Assembly: GCA_036723975.1 (NCBI GenBank)
Contig: DAIMGJ010000008.1
Location: forward strand, 30,401 to 94,400
DNA: 64,000 nucleotides
Direction of reading: 5' to 3'
Source of the DNA: JAILEN01 sp036723975
GTDB taxonomy: Bacteria > Bacillota > Clostridia > Lachnospirales > Lachnospiraceae
The notes beneath the pieces are model-generated. The model was given only the letters and a program-made list of their open reading frames with translations. It had not been told where the DNA came from and did no database searches. Below, in pieces: positions 17,926-27,275 of this stretch (position 1 is its first letter; the number at the start of each line of letters is the position of its first letter). Both the position numbers and the translations under genes were made by a program.

Positions 17926-19233
17926 TTATAATTGATAATTATCCAGTCCCATAGGAAGGTTTTCATTGTAGAATAAATCGCCGGCTTTTAATCTGTCATG
18001 CCAACGTTCCATAATCAATCCGTTGGAACTTTGTGTGCTGATATTTTCCGTTAACTTTCGATAGCATACCACATCCGGCAAAAAAATGATACGTCTTCCT
18101 GCTGCTATTGTTTTCATACAAAAATCCAGCATAATATCTCTGCCATCCAGGTTTGCTCCAAATCCACCAACATGGCGATAAAGTTTGGAATCAATCATAC
18201 AGCATCCCACATCCACCATACTCACATCCCTCGGGAGAACATTTCGATACTCGTATCCTTCGAAAAAAATACTTTGATTGTAGCAGGCAGGATATGCAAG
18301 CCCTTCTCTTCCATAAATGTATCCGCAGTTATCAATGGTAAAATCATAGTGGTGAAATTTTACACCAACGATTCCCACATCCGGTTGCGAAAGAATCTCA
18401 TACATCTTCTGCATATATTTTTTCCCGCGAATTCGAACATTTTTATCATGTAAAAACAAGAACTCATCCCTGTGATTCTTGTAAGTAGACGTAGGATAAG
18501 ACACATTCAAAAAGCGAAGTTTTTTATCCGGAAAAACCTCTGCTTCCAATCCCATTCTTTTTAAGTGTGCCGCTACAACGGTAGCATATTCCCGCAACAT
18601 CTTTGCACGAATTTCCTTTGGCAGGGCTTCATCCACCACCCGTTCGTGATAGAGCAACGCCGGCACATGCCCCACAGTCACCTTCGCCTCTCTCAACCGA
18701 AACAAAAAATCATAAACGGGATAGTATTCCAGCTTTTCATGGAATTCCCCCACCTTCATGGAAAGATTTTTTCGGAAACAAATAAAACTTCCGATGTAGG
18801 GGATATGCCGAATCAGTTCTTCATTGTAATCCGGTTTAAAATGAGGATTCATTCGGTTGGATTCAATCAGTTCATCATGATCCGAATAAACCACATCACA
18901 CTCTCTGATTTTTTGTTCTAACATATCCAAAGTATTTGTGGAAAGTCGGTCATGCTGTCCCAAAAGAACAATGTATTCTCCGGAGGCAAAATGCACTCCG
19001 ATATTATATGCATAGGATAATCCATGCTTATTTTTAATTTTCCTGTATATGACGCGACTTTCTTCCGGGAACATTTCCGATGTAATCCACATAACATCTG
19101 TCCCGGGATTCTCATCCAGAACAATTAATTCCCAGTTTTTGAAATTTAAAGCATTCAAAGATTCCAGGCAATCACGAAAAAAAGTTGGATTTGTTCCGAA
19201 GGCGCGAATTAACACAGTAAATTTTGCAGCCAC
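17926..19233 (-). CDS. Family 2 glycosyltransferase
   Basis: 435 residues, initiated with GTG at 19233 directly after the TAA of the preceding gene. The N-terminal GT-A domain has FTVLIRAFGTN, NWELIVLDENPGTD, YVVYSDHDEL (DxD-like) and a longer C-terminal part with VDVGCCMIDSKLYRHVGGF, which resembles a second acceptor or donor half. It should add a sugar to the lipid-linked unit started by the sugar-phosphate transferase upstream. The sugar donor cannot be told from the sequence. Confidence 0.88.
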   Translation of the reverse strand: MAAKFTVLIRAFGTNPTFFRDCLESLNALNFKNWELIVLDENPGTDVMWITSEMFPEESRVIYRKIKNKHGLSYAYNIGVHFASGEYIVLLGQHDRLSTNTLDMLEQKIRECDVVYSDHDELIESNRMNPHFKPDYNEELIRHIPYIGSFICFRKNLSMKVGEFHEKLEYYPVYDFLFRLREAKVTVGHVPALLYHERVVDEALPKEIRAKMLREYATVVAAHLKRMGLEAEVFPDKKLRFLNVSYPTSTYKNHRDEFLFLHDKNVRIRGKKYMQKMYEILSQPDVGIVGVKFHHYDFTIDNCGYIYGREGLAYPACYNQSIFFEGYEYRNVLPRDVSMVDVGCCMIDSKLYRHVGGFGANLDGRDIMLDFCMKTIAAGRRIIFLPDVVCYRKLTENISTQSSNGLIMERWHDRLKAGDLFYNENLPMGLDNYQL

Positions 19234-20643
19234 TTATTTTGAATCCTTTCCGCCTAAAACAACACCAATGGTTTTAAAAAGAATAAAAACGTCCAGTCCC
19301 AAAGTCCAGTTTGTAATATATTCCGTGTCCAATTCAACGACTTTCTCGAAATCGGTGATTTTGCTTCTTCCGCTCACCTGCCACATTCCGGTAAGTCCCG
19401 GACGGATTCCAAGTCGTGCTTTGTGATGATACTCGTATTCTTTAAACTCATCCTCTGTAGGCGGTCTGGTACCGACCAAGGACATATCGCCCTTTAATAC
19501 GTTCCAAAACTGCGGCAATTCATCAATGGAATACTTACGAATGAAATGACCGATAGGAATAATACGAGGATCATTTTCCATTTTAAACATATTCCCCTGC
19601 ATTTCATTTTCGCTTTTTAGTTTTTCCAAATCCTTGTCCGCCCCCACATACATAGAACGGAACTTATAAAGCTTAAATCTACGTCCGTTTTTTCCAATAC
19701 GAACCTGCTTATAAAAGATTGGTCCCGGAGATTGTACTTTTATAATCGGAGCAAAAATCACAAACGCTATAGCCACAAGTACAAGTCCCACAATGCTCCC
19801 CAAAATATCCATCAATCGTTTTACAAAAAGCTGTCGATTGGTGGCAATCTTCATACTACTGGTCAGGACCACATAGTTTCCGTAATTGTCCAACTGACGG
19901 TTTGGAACCAAAAGTTTGGAATGAAGCAAGCTTACATGAACCGTAGCGCCCAATTCCACCAATGCCGCCGCCAAAGCCTCGGAGCTTTCTCTGGTATTTC
20001 CATCAATAAATACTTCATCCACAACATTTGCCCGAACATAATCCAAAAAGTCATCCGCATTCGCCACGACCGGAATGTCATGAATCATTTCTCCCTTCAT
20101 GGGTTGATCCACCACAACCACACCTGTCACCTTGTAATTGGTATACTTATTCATGGCGATTTCCCGAAGACATCGCTCTACATTGGTGCTTTCCGCAACC
20201 ACCGTCATCAATGCCTTGGATTTGTCCTGCAACTTACGGAAACGAATTACCCTTTTCCAAAGCACCCTGCAAGTGTACATAAATACAATCGACAAACCTA
20301 AATACATAAACAAAAGCTGTCGAGAGTATAAAACCGACTGTTTGATGGCGTACATATAAACCAATACGCCGCCAAAATTTACAATTGCGCTTGTTAAAGT
20401 AGCGCGAAACTCCTGATACTTGTTTCTTCTTAAAATACCTTTATATGGTTCCACAAAGAAAACCACAACGATATCGATCAAAAGAAGAATTACGGCCAGG
20501 CGCTCATAAATATCCGCACTAAAAAGCCAGCCGCCGCCAAATCTCCAGGCATAGGCCAAAATCAGCGCCAACTCCAGGCATACAATATCAATTATGGTAA
20601 AATCCAAATGTTTTACCCAACTTCGTTTTCCTTCACTATACAT
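19234..20643 (-). CDS. Polyprenyl-phosphate sugar-1-phosphate transferase (WbaP/CpsE type)
   Basis: 469 residues. Four N-terminal membrane segments (about 13-120), a CoA-binding-like middle region, then a fifth helix (LVLVAIAFVIFAPI) and the bacterial sugar transferase domain: FYKQVRIGKNG, KLYKFRSM, YSIDELPQFWNVLKGDMS and RPGLTGMWQVSGRS. It loads the first sugar-1-phosphate, commonly glucose or galactose, onto undecaprenyl phosphate to begin a repeat unit. It lies two bases after the UDP-sugar pyrophosphorylase gene, whose product could supply the nucleotide sugar. Confidence 0.95.
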   Translation of the reverse strand: MYSEGKRSWVKHLDFTIIDIVCLELALILAYAWRFGGGWLFSADIYERLAVILLLIDIVVVFFVEPYKGILRRNKYQEFRATLTSAIVNFGGVLVYMYAIKQSVLYSRQLLFMYLGLSIVFMYTCRVLWKRVIRFRKLQDKSKALMTVVAESTNVERCLREIAMNKYTNYKVTGVVVVDQPMKGEMIHDIPVVANADDFLDYVRANVVDEVFIDGNTRESSEALAAALVELGATVHVSLLHSKLLVPNRQLDNYGNYVVLTSSMKIATNRQLFVKRLMDILGSIVGLVLVAIAFVIFAPIIKVQSPGPIFYKQVRIGKNGRRFKLYKFRSMYVGADKDLEKLKSENEMQGNMFKMENDPRIIPIGHFIRKYSIDELPQFWNVLKGDMSLVGTRPPTEDEFKEYEYHHKARLGIRPGLTGMWQVSGRSKITDFEKVVELDTEYITNWTLGLDVFILFKTIGVVLGGKDSK

Positions 20644-20645
20644 GA

Positions 20646-21872
20646 TTAAAGTATAACTCCGTTTGTTTCCAAAAGCTCCCTTGCACTGTCTACGGAATCG
20701 ACACCGTGTAAATTCTTAATCGGTGCAAACTCTTTTTCTCTGACTACCTCATACACCAAGTTTGAATCCATCATGTGAATCATATCCAAAATCAGTGTTT
20801 CAAATTTATATCCGTTGGGTTCCTCCGGTTTTACCGGCATTCCCGTCTCATCCACATAAGGAATCTTCTTTTCCACCACATGTACATTCATGTGGTTTAA
20901 CATAATATCCTCAAGTCGATCCACGCGGAATAAATAGTTTAAGATGACTCCGAAACGATATAACAATTCACCCTGTTCATCCCTCTGGGTCGTCATTTCT
21001 CGGGTCATTTCGTAATACTCTACGATGGAAGGTTTGCCGTCTTCCTGACACATAACTCCTACGCGCTCTTCCGGAGACGCTTTACGAACCACTTTGCTTC
21101 CGCTTTCTTTGCCGCTTAAAATCGTAGCTCCGATAAAGGCCGGATCTGCAATTTTTTGTAATACATTATCCACAGCAAATATATTTAACCACTCCACACC
21201 TCTGGCATGAATATCATCCAACAATCCTGATTTATGAAGGGACTTAAACCATCCTCCGTTTCCGTTTGGAGAGGTGGCCAAACGGCCTTTTTCCTCCAAA
21301 AGAAGCTTGCCGTCATAGTCTACCGCCGGTGCCATATCCTGCATAAAGAAACGCACATCCTCTGCCGGATATCCGAAGTAATTGTTCTCTTCGAAAAACT
21401 CTATGGTTGCTTGATGGTTCTTTTCGCTGGTCATAACATAAAGGGGTACATAGCATCCTGCTACATCGCATACTTCGAGTAAGTTGTTGATAAGACATTC
21501 AAAAATATAAAGATGTCTGGTCTTTCCAATGTCAAACGTACCCTTTGGCCGGTCAAACCCCAGTCTGGTTCCCATACCTCCGGCAAGAAGGATAGCTCCC
21601 ACTTTAGCTTCGCGAATCGCTTTTAACCCTTCTTCCACAAACTCCTCTTTGCGTTCCTCGATTTCTCCAATCTCTACCGCGCCAAGGGGTGTAATTTTAC
21701 CCTTTTCTTCCTGCTTTGGATGATGGATTACATCCAACATATCAAAATCAACGTCCTCTATTTGCCGAAGAAGTCCTCTCCTGCCATCCTCATCCAATTC
21801 ATCAAAAAAGCGAAGAACATGTTCCTGTCCATGTTTCTTTAACAGTTCTTTAGCTTTTACAAAATCCAACAT
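20646..21872 (-). CDS. UDPGP-family UTP--sugar-1-phosphate uridylyltransferase
   Basis: 408 residues of the eukaryotic-like UDPGP family, not the GalU family. The pyrophosphorylase signature is AILLAGGMGTRLG followed by DRPKGTFDIG, with PNGNGGWFKSL and the metal-site region VDNVLQKIADP. It probably makes UDP-GlcNAc, UDP-glucose or UDP-galactose; the GNGG loop is shared by UDP-N-acetylhexosamine enzymes. It is first in the pyrophosphorylase, sugar-phosphate transferase, glycosyltransferase and LCP string, and thus likely feeds it with donor. Confidence 0.9.
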   Translation of the reverse strand: MLDFVKAKELLKKHGQEHVLRFFDELDEDGRRGLLRQIEDVDFDMLDVIHHPKQEEKGKITPLGAVEIGEIEERKEEFVEEGLKAIREAKVGAILLAGGMGTRLGFDRPKGTFDIGKTRHLYIFECLINNLLEVCDVAGCYVPLYVMTSEKNHQATIEFFEENNYFGYPAEDVRFFMQDMAPAVDYDGKLLLEEKGRLATSPNGNGGWFKSLHKSGLLDDIHARGVEWLNIFAVDNVLQKIADPAFIGATILSGKESGSKVVRKASPEERVGVMCQEDGKPSIVEYYEMTREMTTQRDEQGELLYRFGVILNYLFRVDRLEDIMLNHMNVHVVEKKIPYVDETGMPVKPEEPNGYKFETLILDMIHMMDSNLVYEVVREKEFAPIKNLHGVDSVDSARELLETNGVIL

Positions 21873-21922
21873 ATACGCCTCTCTTTCAAAAGCATTGTAT
21901 CAAACCCTAAGATAAATCTCCA

Positions 21923-23173
21923 CTATTCGCGACGTAACGCATCAATCGGAGATAAGTTCGCCGCTTTTATGGATGGCAAAAGGCCAAAAATAATTCCAAT
22001 CACCATAGAAAATGCCACACTGATAACAATGGACGGAACAGAGATTCCGACAGGCACTCCGGAAATCTTTGAAATAATCACAGCCATTACAATTCCCACA
22101 ACAATTCCAAGGAGTCCACCCAAGCTTGTAAGCACAGCAGATTCTGTTAAAAACTGTGCCAAAATACGTTTTTTTCTGGCACCCAAAGAACGCTTTAATC
22201 CAATCTCTCTGGTTCGCTCCGTAACGGATACCAGCATAATATTCATAACTCCGATACCGCCGACCAAAAGAGCAATACTAGCCACCCAGATAAGCAAGCT
22301 GTTTGTGGAATTTGCAAGCTGCTGTTGTTGTTTTGCCTCCTCCACCAAATCCTGCGCCGTATATTTTAATTCCGTATCCTTGGATACAATACACTCCTGC
22401 ATAATCGCCTGTGCACTCTTTCCGATTTCGGACATATTTACAGTCTCGTCCGCACGAACAAACGCATTTTTCGGTTCATCGAACGAATAGCAAATCGGCC
22501 AGGTAGTATCCGGAATCAAAACCGTTCCGTAAGACTCCTGAAAATACGTTTCGTAATCAGACAAGCTTTTAATGTCAGGCTGAAACTCTGTTTCCTGCTG
22601 GTACAATCCCACTACGATATACGGCTCGCCGCCAATCTCCATGGTCTGACCGATGGGGTTTTCATCCGGGAACAAAATATCCGCCGCCGTGGAATCCAAT
22701 AAAGCAACCTTATTGCAGTTTTTATAATCCAAATCCACAAAGCATCTTCCCTTGTAAACCACGTACCCACAGGTATTTAAAAAATGTTCATCCACGCCGT
22801 AAAGACTCGCACCCGACAAACTCTTGGCTCCTGCATTTATCCCGTTCACATAGGTTCGAAGATTATAAAATGTAGCATCTTCCACATGTTCTGTTTGACG
22901 AATCCGCTCCATCTGGTCTTCGGATACCGGACGCACACCATCCGGTATCTCACTGTCAAAGTAGTATTCCCACTCACCCTGATAAAGCTTGATGGAAACA
23001 TTATTGTTTCCTCTTCCCACCAAATCCTTCATAATCTGATCGTTTGTACCTTTAATCGTAGATACAATCGCTATGATGGATGCAATACCTATGATAACGC
23101 CCAACATGGTAAGAAACGAGCGCATCTTATGAGACCAAATTTCCTGTAACGCCTCAACTAAGTTTTCTCTCAT
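21923..23173 (-). CDS. MacB/FtsX-family ABC exporter permease
   Basis: 416 residues from ATG at 23173; longer in-frame starts have no site. One N-terminal helix (SFLTMLGVIIGIASIIAIVS), a large outside MacB-PCD domain (about 45-285), then three helices with the FtsX signature GGIGVMNIMLVSVTERTREI and GLKRSLGARKKRI. It works with the ATPase at 24571 and the two membrane-fusion-like adaptors in exporting a peptide, lipid or antibiotic. It is the last gene of the four-gene unit. Confidence 0.92.
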   Translation of the reverse strand: MRENLVEALQEIWSHKMRSFLTMLGVIIGIASIIAIVSTIKGTNDQIMKDLVGRGNNNVSIKLYQGEWEYYFDSEIPDGVRPVSEDQMERIRQTEHVEDATFYNLRTYVNGINAGAKSLSGASLYGVDEHFLNTCGYVVYKGRCFVDLDYKNCNKVALLDSTAADILFPDENPIGQTMEIGGEPYIVVGLYQQETEFQPDIKSLSDYETYFQESYGTVLIPDTTWPICYSFDEPKNAFVRADETVNMSEIGKSAQAIMQECIVSKDTELKYTAQDLVEEAKQQQQLANSTNSLLIWVASIALLVGGIGVMNIMLVSVTERTREIGLKRSLGARKKRILAQFLTESAVLTSLGGLLGIVVGIVMAVIISKISGVPVGISVPSIVISVAFSMVIGIIFGLLPSIKAANLSPIDALRRE

Positions 23174-23186
23174 ATTTCCGTATCCT

Positions 23187-24578
23187 TTAATAATCGTAAA
23201 GCTCGCTGACGCTTCCTTCACGTACCTTTGCTCCGTTACGCACATCTTTCCCATAGGGAAAAGCAATATAATCTTCTGTCGAAAGACCTTCCGTTACAAT
23301 ATAACAATCCTGGGTTTGACCGTCGGTCTTTATAAATCTCTTTTCCAAGAGACCGTTTTCTCCGCGTGCAAAAATGAATTTTCTGCCGTTTTCCGTGCGT
23401 ACAAACGCCTTAACGAGATTTAACCTTCCTTCTTCGTAAACGTCTGTCGAATCGGAATATCGTCCTGCCGGATTTTTAAAGTAGACATCTACGGAACTTC
23501 CCGCAGAAAGCGATTCTGCTTCTCCGCTTAGTTCCGCCGTAAACGGATAATAGCTGGCAGAACCGCCATACCATTGGGAATACATACTCGTCATGGATTC
23601 CGATATCTGATCGGAGATGGAGGTGATGGACGCTTCGTAGGTCTCACCGTTATTCCAATTCATGATATACACCGTATCTCCGATATCCATCTGTTCCTTT
23701 TTCCATTCATTGATATAGCTTTTTACAAACAAGCCGTCCTCGGAACTTAACTGCACCAGGATATTTTCCTGATTTGCATCGGTCACCATTTCGGAAGAAA
23801 GTTCTTCATCTCCGTTTTCCTCTGCATCTTTATCCCTATCATCATTTACTTTTGTAATATAGCCGGAAAAATCTGCCGTTACTTTACGTTTGGCAAGCGC
23901 TTTTTTCGCAGCCTCAATATTCTGTTGACAAGCTTTAATCTCGGTATTTGCGGTGGCAATTGCAGCCGTCGCATCATTTTTCCCTTTTATCAGTTCGGTC
24001 TCCGTAAGCACTTCTCCGTTGGAAATCGAATAAAGAGCCTCTCCGGATACATTTACAACAACCGGAGCATTCTCTACCTCAGCGTTGCCCGGCGTCTCAC
24101 TATTATCCGTCGTTCCATCGCTCTCCGGCGTCACATCGGTTTCTTCCTCCGGCGGTTCAACATACGGAGTTGCTGCATTTAGCATATCCAGTCTCTGCTG
24201 TGCGCGGGTCAAATCCAATTTTCTGCTTTCCAAATCGATTTCTGCCTGTTTTAATGATAAGTCTTCGGTTGTCGTTTCAAACTGTACTAAAACATCGCCT
24301 TTATTTACATGGTCGCCCTCAGAAACAAAAATTTTTGAGACGGTTCCCTCGTCCTTTCGAATGTTTTGAATCTCTCCTGTACTGATTGTTCCCTGCACAC
24401 CAAAATCATCGTTATCAAAATCTCCGTACAGCACGTCCGTCACCGGAATTACCAACACAGTTCCCCGATTCGACCATACAGCAATATAAACTGCCCCGAT
24501 AATCAATCCGAAAATAATAACCGCGGTAAGAATACCTACTACGATTTTTTTCTTTAAAGACCATTCCTTCTTATGCAT
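23187..24578 (-). CDS. HlyD-type efflux adaptor (second of two)
   Basis: 463 residues from ATG at 24578, overlapping the ATPase stop (ATGCATAA), which implies translational coupling. One N-terminal helix (IVVGILTAVIIFGLIIGAVYIAV), a lipoyl-like domain with KIFVSEGDHVNKGDVLVQFE and a coiled-coil hairpin. The hairpin is interrupted by an acidic Pro/Thr/Glu stretch (YVEPPEEETDVTPESDGT) of about 40 residues. It then has the second lipoyl half and a barrel. In monoderms such YknX-like adaptors brace a MacB-type permease. Confidence 0.9.
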   Translation of the reverse strand: MHKKEWSLKKKIVVGILTAVIIFGLIIGAVYIAVWSNRGTVLVIPVTDVLYGDFDNDDFGVQGTISTGEIQNIRKDEGTVSKIFVSEGDHVNKGDVLVQFETTTEDLSLKQAEIDLESRKLDLTRAQQRLDMLNAATPYVEPPEEETDVTPESDGTTDNSETPGNAEVENAPVVVNVSGEALYSISNGEVLTETELIKGKNDATAAIATANTEIKACQQNIEAAKKALAKRKVTADFSGYITKVNDDRDKDAEENGDEELSSEMVTDANQENILVQLSSEDGLFVKSYINEWKKEQMDIGDTVYIMNWNNGETYEASITSISDQISESMTSMYSQWYGGSASYYPFTAELSGEAESLSAGSSVDVYFKNPAGRYSDSTDVYEEGRLNLVKAFVRTENGRKFIFARGENGLLEKRFIKTDGQTQDCYIVTEGLSTEDYIAFPYGKDVRNGAKVREGSVSELYDY

Positions 24579-25284
24579 TGGCTGCCTCCTCTTTGTAGGG
24601 CGGTACCAAATCCGCATCCTCGGAACTTAGAATTCCGTCTTTCATAACCGCGCGGCGCGCAGCTTTTGAAGCCACATCTGCATCATGCGTAATCATAATG
24701 ATTGTCGTGCCTTCATCATTTAACTTCTGAAACAATTCCATAACAGACTTTCCGGATGCGGAATCAAGTGCACCGGTGGGCTCATCCGCCAAAAGAAGAC
24801 GCGGTCGGTTAATCATCGCCCGAGCAATCGCCACACGCTGTTTTTGACCGCCGGAAAGCTGGTTCGGCTTAAAATCCAATCGATCTCCCAATCCGACCCT
24901 CTGCAATGCTTCCGTTGCACGTTCAATCTGTTCCTTTTTCGGGACACCGGCAAACGCAAGTGGCATACACACATTCTTTAACGCGGTTTTTTGTCCCAAC
25001 AACTCGTGATTTTGGAACACAAATCCGATTTTATGCAACCGCAAATCGGAAAGTTGATTATCGGTATAGGAACTCACATCCTCATCATCCAGAATCAAAG
25101 TTCCTTTGGTTACAGAATCCAAACAACCAATCAGATTCATCATGGTTGTTTTGCCGGATCCGGAAGGCCCCATAATCGCTACATAATCTCCTTCTTTCAC
25201 CCGGATATTAATATGTTTTAATACGTTTACCGTAAAATCTCCCTGAGGGAAATCTTTGTAAACGTCCTTCATTTCAAGTATCAC
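24571..25284 (-). CDS. MacB/LolD-type ABC transporter ATPase
   Basis: 237 residues, complete ATPase: Walker A GPSGSGKTTMMNLIG, Q-loop VFQNHELL, signature LSGGQKQRVAIARA, Walker B LLLADEPTGALD and H-loop MITHDADVA. It sits between two adaptor genes and drives the permease at 21923-23173. An acidic tail (EDADLVPPYKEEAANA) follows the usual end. Substrate unknown. Confidence 0.95.
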   Translation of the reverse strand: MILEMKDVYKDFPQGDFTVNVLKHINIRVKEGDYVAIMGPSGSGKTTMMNLIGCLDSVTKGTLILDDEDVSSYTDNQLSDLRLHKIGFVFQNHELLGQKTALKNVCMPLAFAGVPKKEQIERATEALQRVGLGDRLDFKPNQLSGGQKQRVAIARAMINRPRLLLADEPTGALDSASGKSVMELFQKLNDEGTTIIMITHDADVASKAARRAVMKDGILSSEDADLVPPYKEEAANA

Positions 25285-25299
25285 AGCGCACCCCCGGTC

Positions 25300-26625
25300 C
25301 TAATCCTCTGCAGTTTCCTCAGTTTTGATTTCCTCGGTTAAGCTTTCTTCCGTCATTTCATCTTCCGGATAATACTCACCGGCATCGGCGCCTTCTTCTA
25401 TCGTCATATCGCCATCCACATCTTCGTAAGTGCCGCCGGACTCCTCATCCATATTGATGGTCTTTGTGCCCTCTTTTAAACCCGAATACGGCATGGCAAT
25501 CAGATCGGTAGTTTCCAATCCGTCTTTGATTTCGTATTTAAAAGTCTCCGCATTGTATTCGCCCAAAGTTACAGGCTTTTTCGCAATACGACCGTTTTTA
25601 TCCACCCATACACATGGATTCTCTTCATCCGTAAGATCGATATAGTAATCTTCCAACCAAAGGGAGGAAGATGCCTCCTTGTCTTCTAACTGTCCGATGT
25701 CAAGTTCGATATAAACATGCTGTCCCATGCTAAGTCCCGTAGTATCCTCTACAGAAACGTAAAACGGATACTTGCTTGAAGATGTCATGGACTCGCTTGA
25801 AGAATCGGAAGAATTAGAACTTGCACTTCCCGTATCAAGTTTGGAGATGGTACCCTTCCAATATGTATCCTTATCCTTTCGCGAAAAAACAATCACCGGT
25901 GCATCCACATAAAGAGAAGACAGATTTTGCTCATTTACGCTTCCCTTAATCTGGAACTTATCCATGTTTACAACGGTAATGTACGCATTGGAAGAATCCG
26001 AATAGAAATAACTGTCGCCTGAATTTTGAATCGACTTTATCACGCCGGAAATCTTACTGGTAACAACACCCTTTTTCGCAGTTTCTTCAAGTTTTTTTAT
26101 CTCTTCCTGCTTAGATTTAATGGCATACTGCTGGCTGGTATAGTCCAGCTGTTTTTGCTGTAATTCAATGTTATACTCGGCACGTACCGATTCATCTGTC
26201 GCAGCATCTCTGGATCTGGTCAGTTCATCCATCGTCGCCTTTAACGCCGTAAGATCGTTATTCATACGTTCCAAATCAATCTTTGCATTACGCAGATTAT
26301 TCTCTGTCTCCGTTACATCATAAGAAAACAACGGTGTACCGGCTTCCACTTCCTGTCCGACTTCCACAAAGGTTTCTTCGATGGTTAGTGCAGAATCCGC
26401 GGTTACGCTCCAGGATTCCTGTGACTCCACTACGCCCGCATAACGATTATTCAGTCCGTTTGCGCTTTGACCTGTAATCGTAGCCACAGAAGAAACATAT
26501 ACAGCCTCGTCGGAAGAAGTTCCCCGATGAAAATAATAATACGCGCCGACTCCTCCGGCAGTAAGTGCAATCACAAGAATTATTATGATTGCAACATTTC
26601 TTTTTCTAGCAAAAAATTTTTTCAT
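25300..26625 (-). CDS. HlyD-type efflux adaptor (first of two)
   Basis: 441 residues. A short cytoplasmic start, one helix (IIIILVIALTAGGVGAYYY), a lipoyl half with EETFVEVGQEVEAGTPLFSYD, a coiled-coil (about 110-175), the return half TSKISGVIKSIQNSGDSYFY, a beta-barrel with a Ser-rich insertion (SASSNSSDSSSESMTSSS) and a very acidic Glu/Thr C-terminus. It is the first gene of the exporter unit, 15 bases ahead of the ATPase. The tail and the Ser run have no counterpart in YknX-type proteins I know. Confidence 0.9.
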   Translation of the reverse strand: MKKFFARKRNVAIIIILVIALTAGGVGAYYYFHRGTSSDEAVYVSSVATITGQSANGLNNRYAGVVESQESWSVTADSALTIEETFVEVGQEVEAGTPLFSYDVTETENNLRNAKIDLERMNNDLTALKATMDELTRSRDAATDESVRAEYNIELQQKQLDYTSQQYAIKSKQEEIKKLEETAKKGVVTSKISGVIKSIQNSGDSYFYSDSSNAYITVVNMDKFQIKGSVNEQNLSSLYVDAPVIVFSRKDKDTYWKGTISKLDTGSASSNSSDSSSESMTSSSKYPFYVSVEDTTGLSMGQHVYIELDIGQLEDKEASSSLWLEDYYIDLTDEENPCVWVDKNGRIAKKPVTLGEYNAETFKYEIKDGLETTDLIAMPYSGLKEGTKTINMDEESGGTYEDVDGDMTIEEGADAGEYYPEDEMTEESLTEEIKTEETAED

Positions 26626-26642
26626 AATATCCCATAAACCTC

Positions 26643-26677
26643 AGATTCGTACATCACGGACCGTGATATACGAATCT
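26643..26677 (-). promoter_or_regulatory. Long near-perfect hairpin between rfbC and the exporter operon
   Basis: Arms of 17 bases (AGATTCGTACATCACGG and its partner at 26661-26677) are almost perfectly complementary around a single central base; on the minus-strand transcript the only irregular pair is a G-U. No T-run follows, so it may be a terminator, a processing site or a protein-binding site. Confidence 0.5.
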
Positions 26678-26687
26678 ATAAAAAACC

Positions 26688-27263
26688 CTATTTGTTCTTT
26701 TCCAAAAGTTCCTTGTAACTCCAGTTTACTTTATCCTTCTCTGATAAAATAAGATCTTCTGCCGTCATTCCTTCCGGCATCGGCCATTCTACTCCGATAT
26801 CCGGATCGTTCCACATAAGTCCGCCCTCATCGTTCGGATGATAAAAATCAGTTACCTTGTAGCAGAACTCTGCATAATCGGAAAGAACCAAAAATCCATG
26901 TGCAAAATTCTTTGGAATAAAGAACTGCTTTTTGTTATCTTCGGTAAGCTCAACGCCGAACCACTTTCCGTATGTCTTTGAGCCTTCTCTTAAATCTACT
27001 GCAACGTCAAATACACGACCTTTAATTACACGGACCAACTTATCCTGCGGATAATTAATCTGGAAATGAAGTCCGCGAAGTACACCCTTTTTGGATGCAG
27101 ACTGGTTGTCCTGAACAAATTCGCAGTCGATTCCGGCTTCCTTAAAATCATTATAGTTATAGGTCTCCATAAAGTATCCGCGGTTATCTCCGAATACCTG
27201 CGGTTCGATGACCTTTAATCCTTCAATTCCGTTACAATCGTTTGTTACTGTTATTTTTCCCAT
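26688..27263 (-). CDS. rfbC: dTDP-4-dehydrorhamnose 3,5-epimerase
   Basis: 191 residues. The cupin shows LKVIEPQVFGDNRGYFMETYN, FVQDNQSASKKGVLRGLHFQ (catalytic His), VDLREGSKTYGKW and PKNFAHGFLVLSDYAEFCYK. It converts dTDP-4-keto-6-deoxyglucose to the L-lyxo isomer, the third step of dTDP-L-rhamnose synthesis. It follows the thymidylyltransferase gene by 12 bases. The four rhamnose enzymes are split into two transcripts in this window. Confidence 0.96.
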   Translation of the reverse strand: MGKITVTNDCNGIEGLKVIEPQVFGDNRGYFMETYNYNDFKEAGIDCEFVQDNQSASKKGVLRGLHFQINYPQDKLVRVIKGRVFDVAVDLREGSKTYGKWFGVELTEDNKKQFFIPKNFAHGFLVLSDYAEFCYKVTDFYHPNDEGGLMWNDPDIGVEWPMPEGMTAEDLILSEKDKVNWSYKELLEKNK

Positions 27264-27275
27264 GGTGATTCCTTT

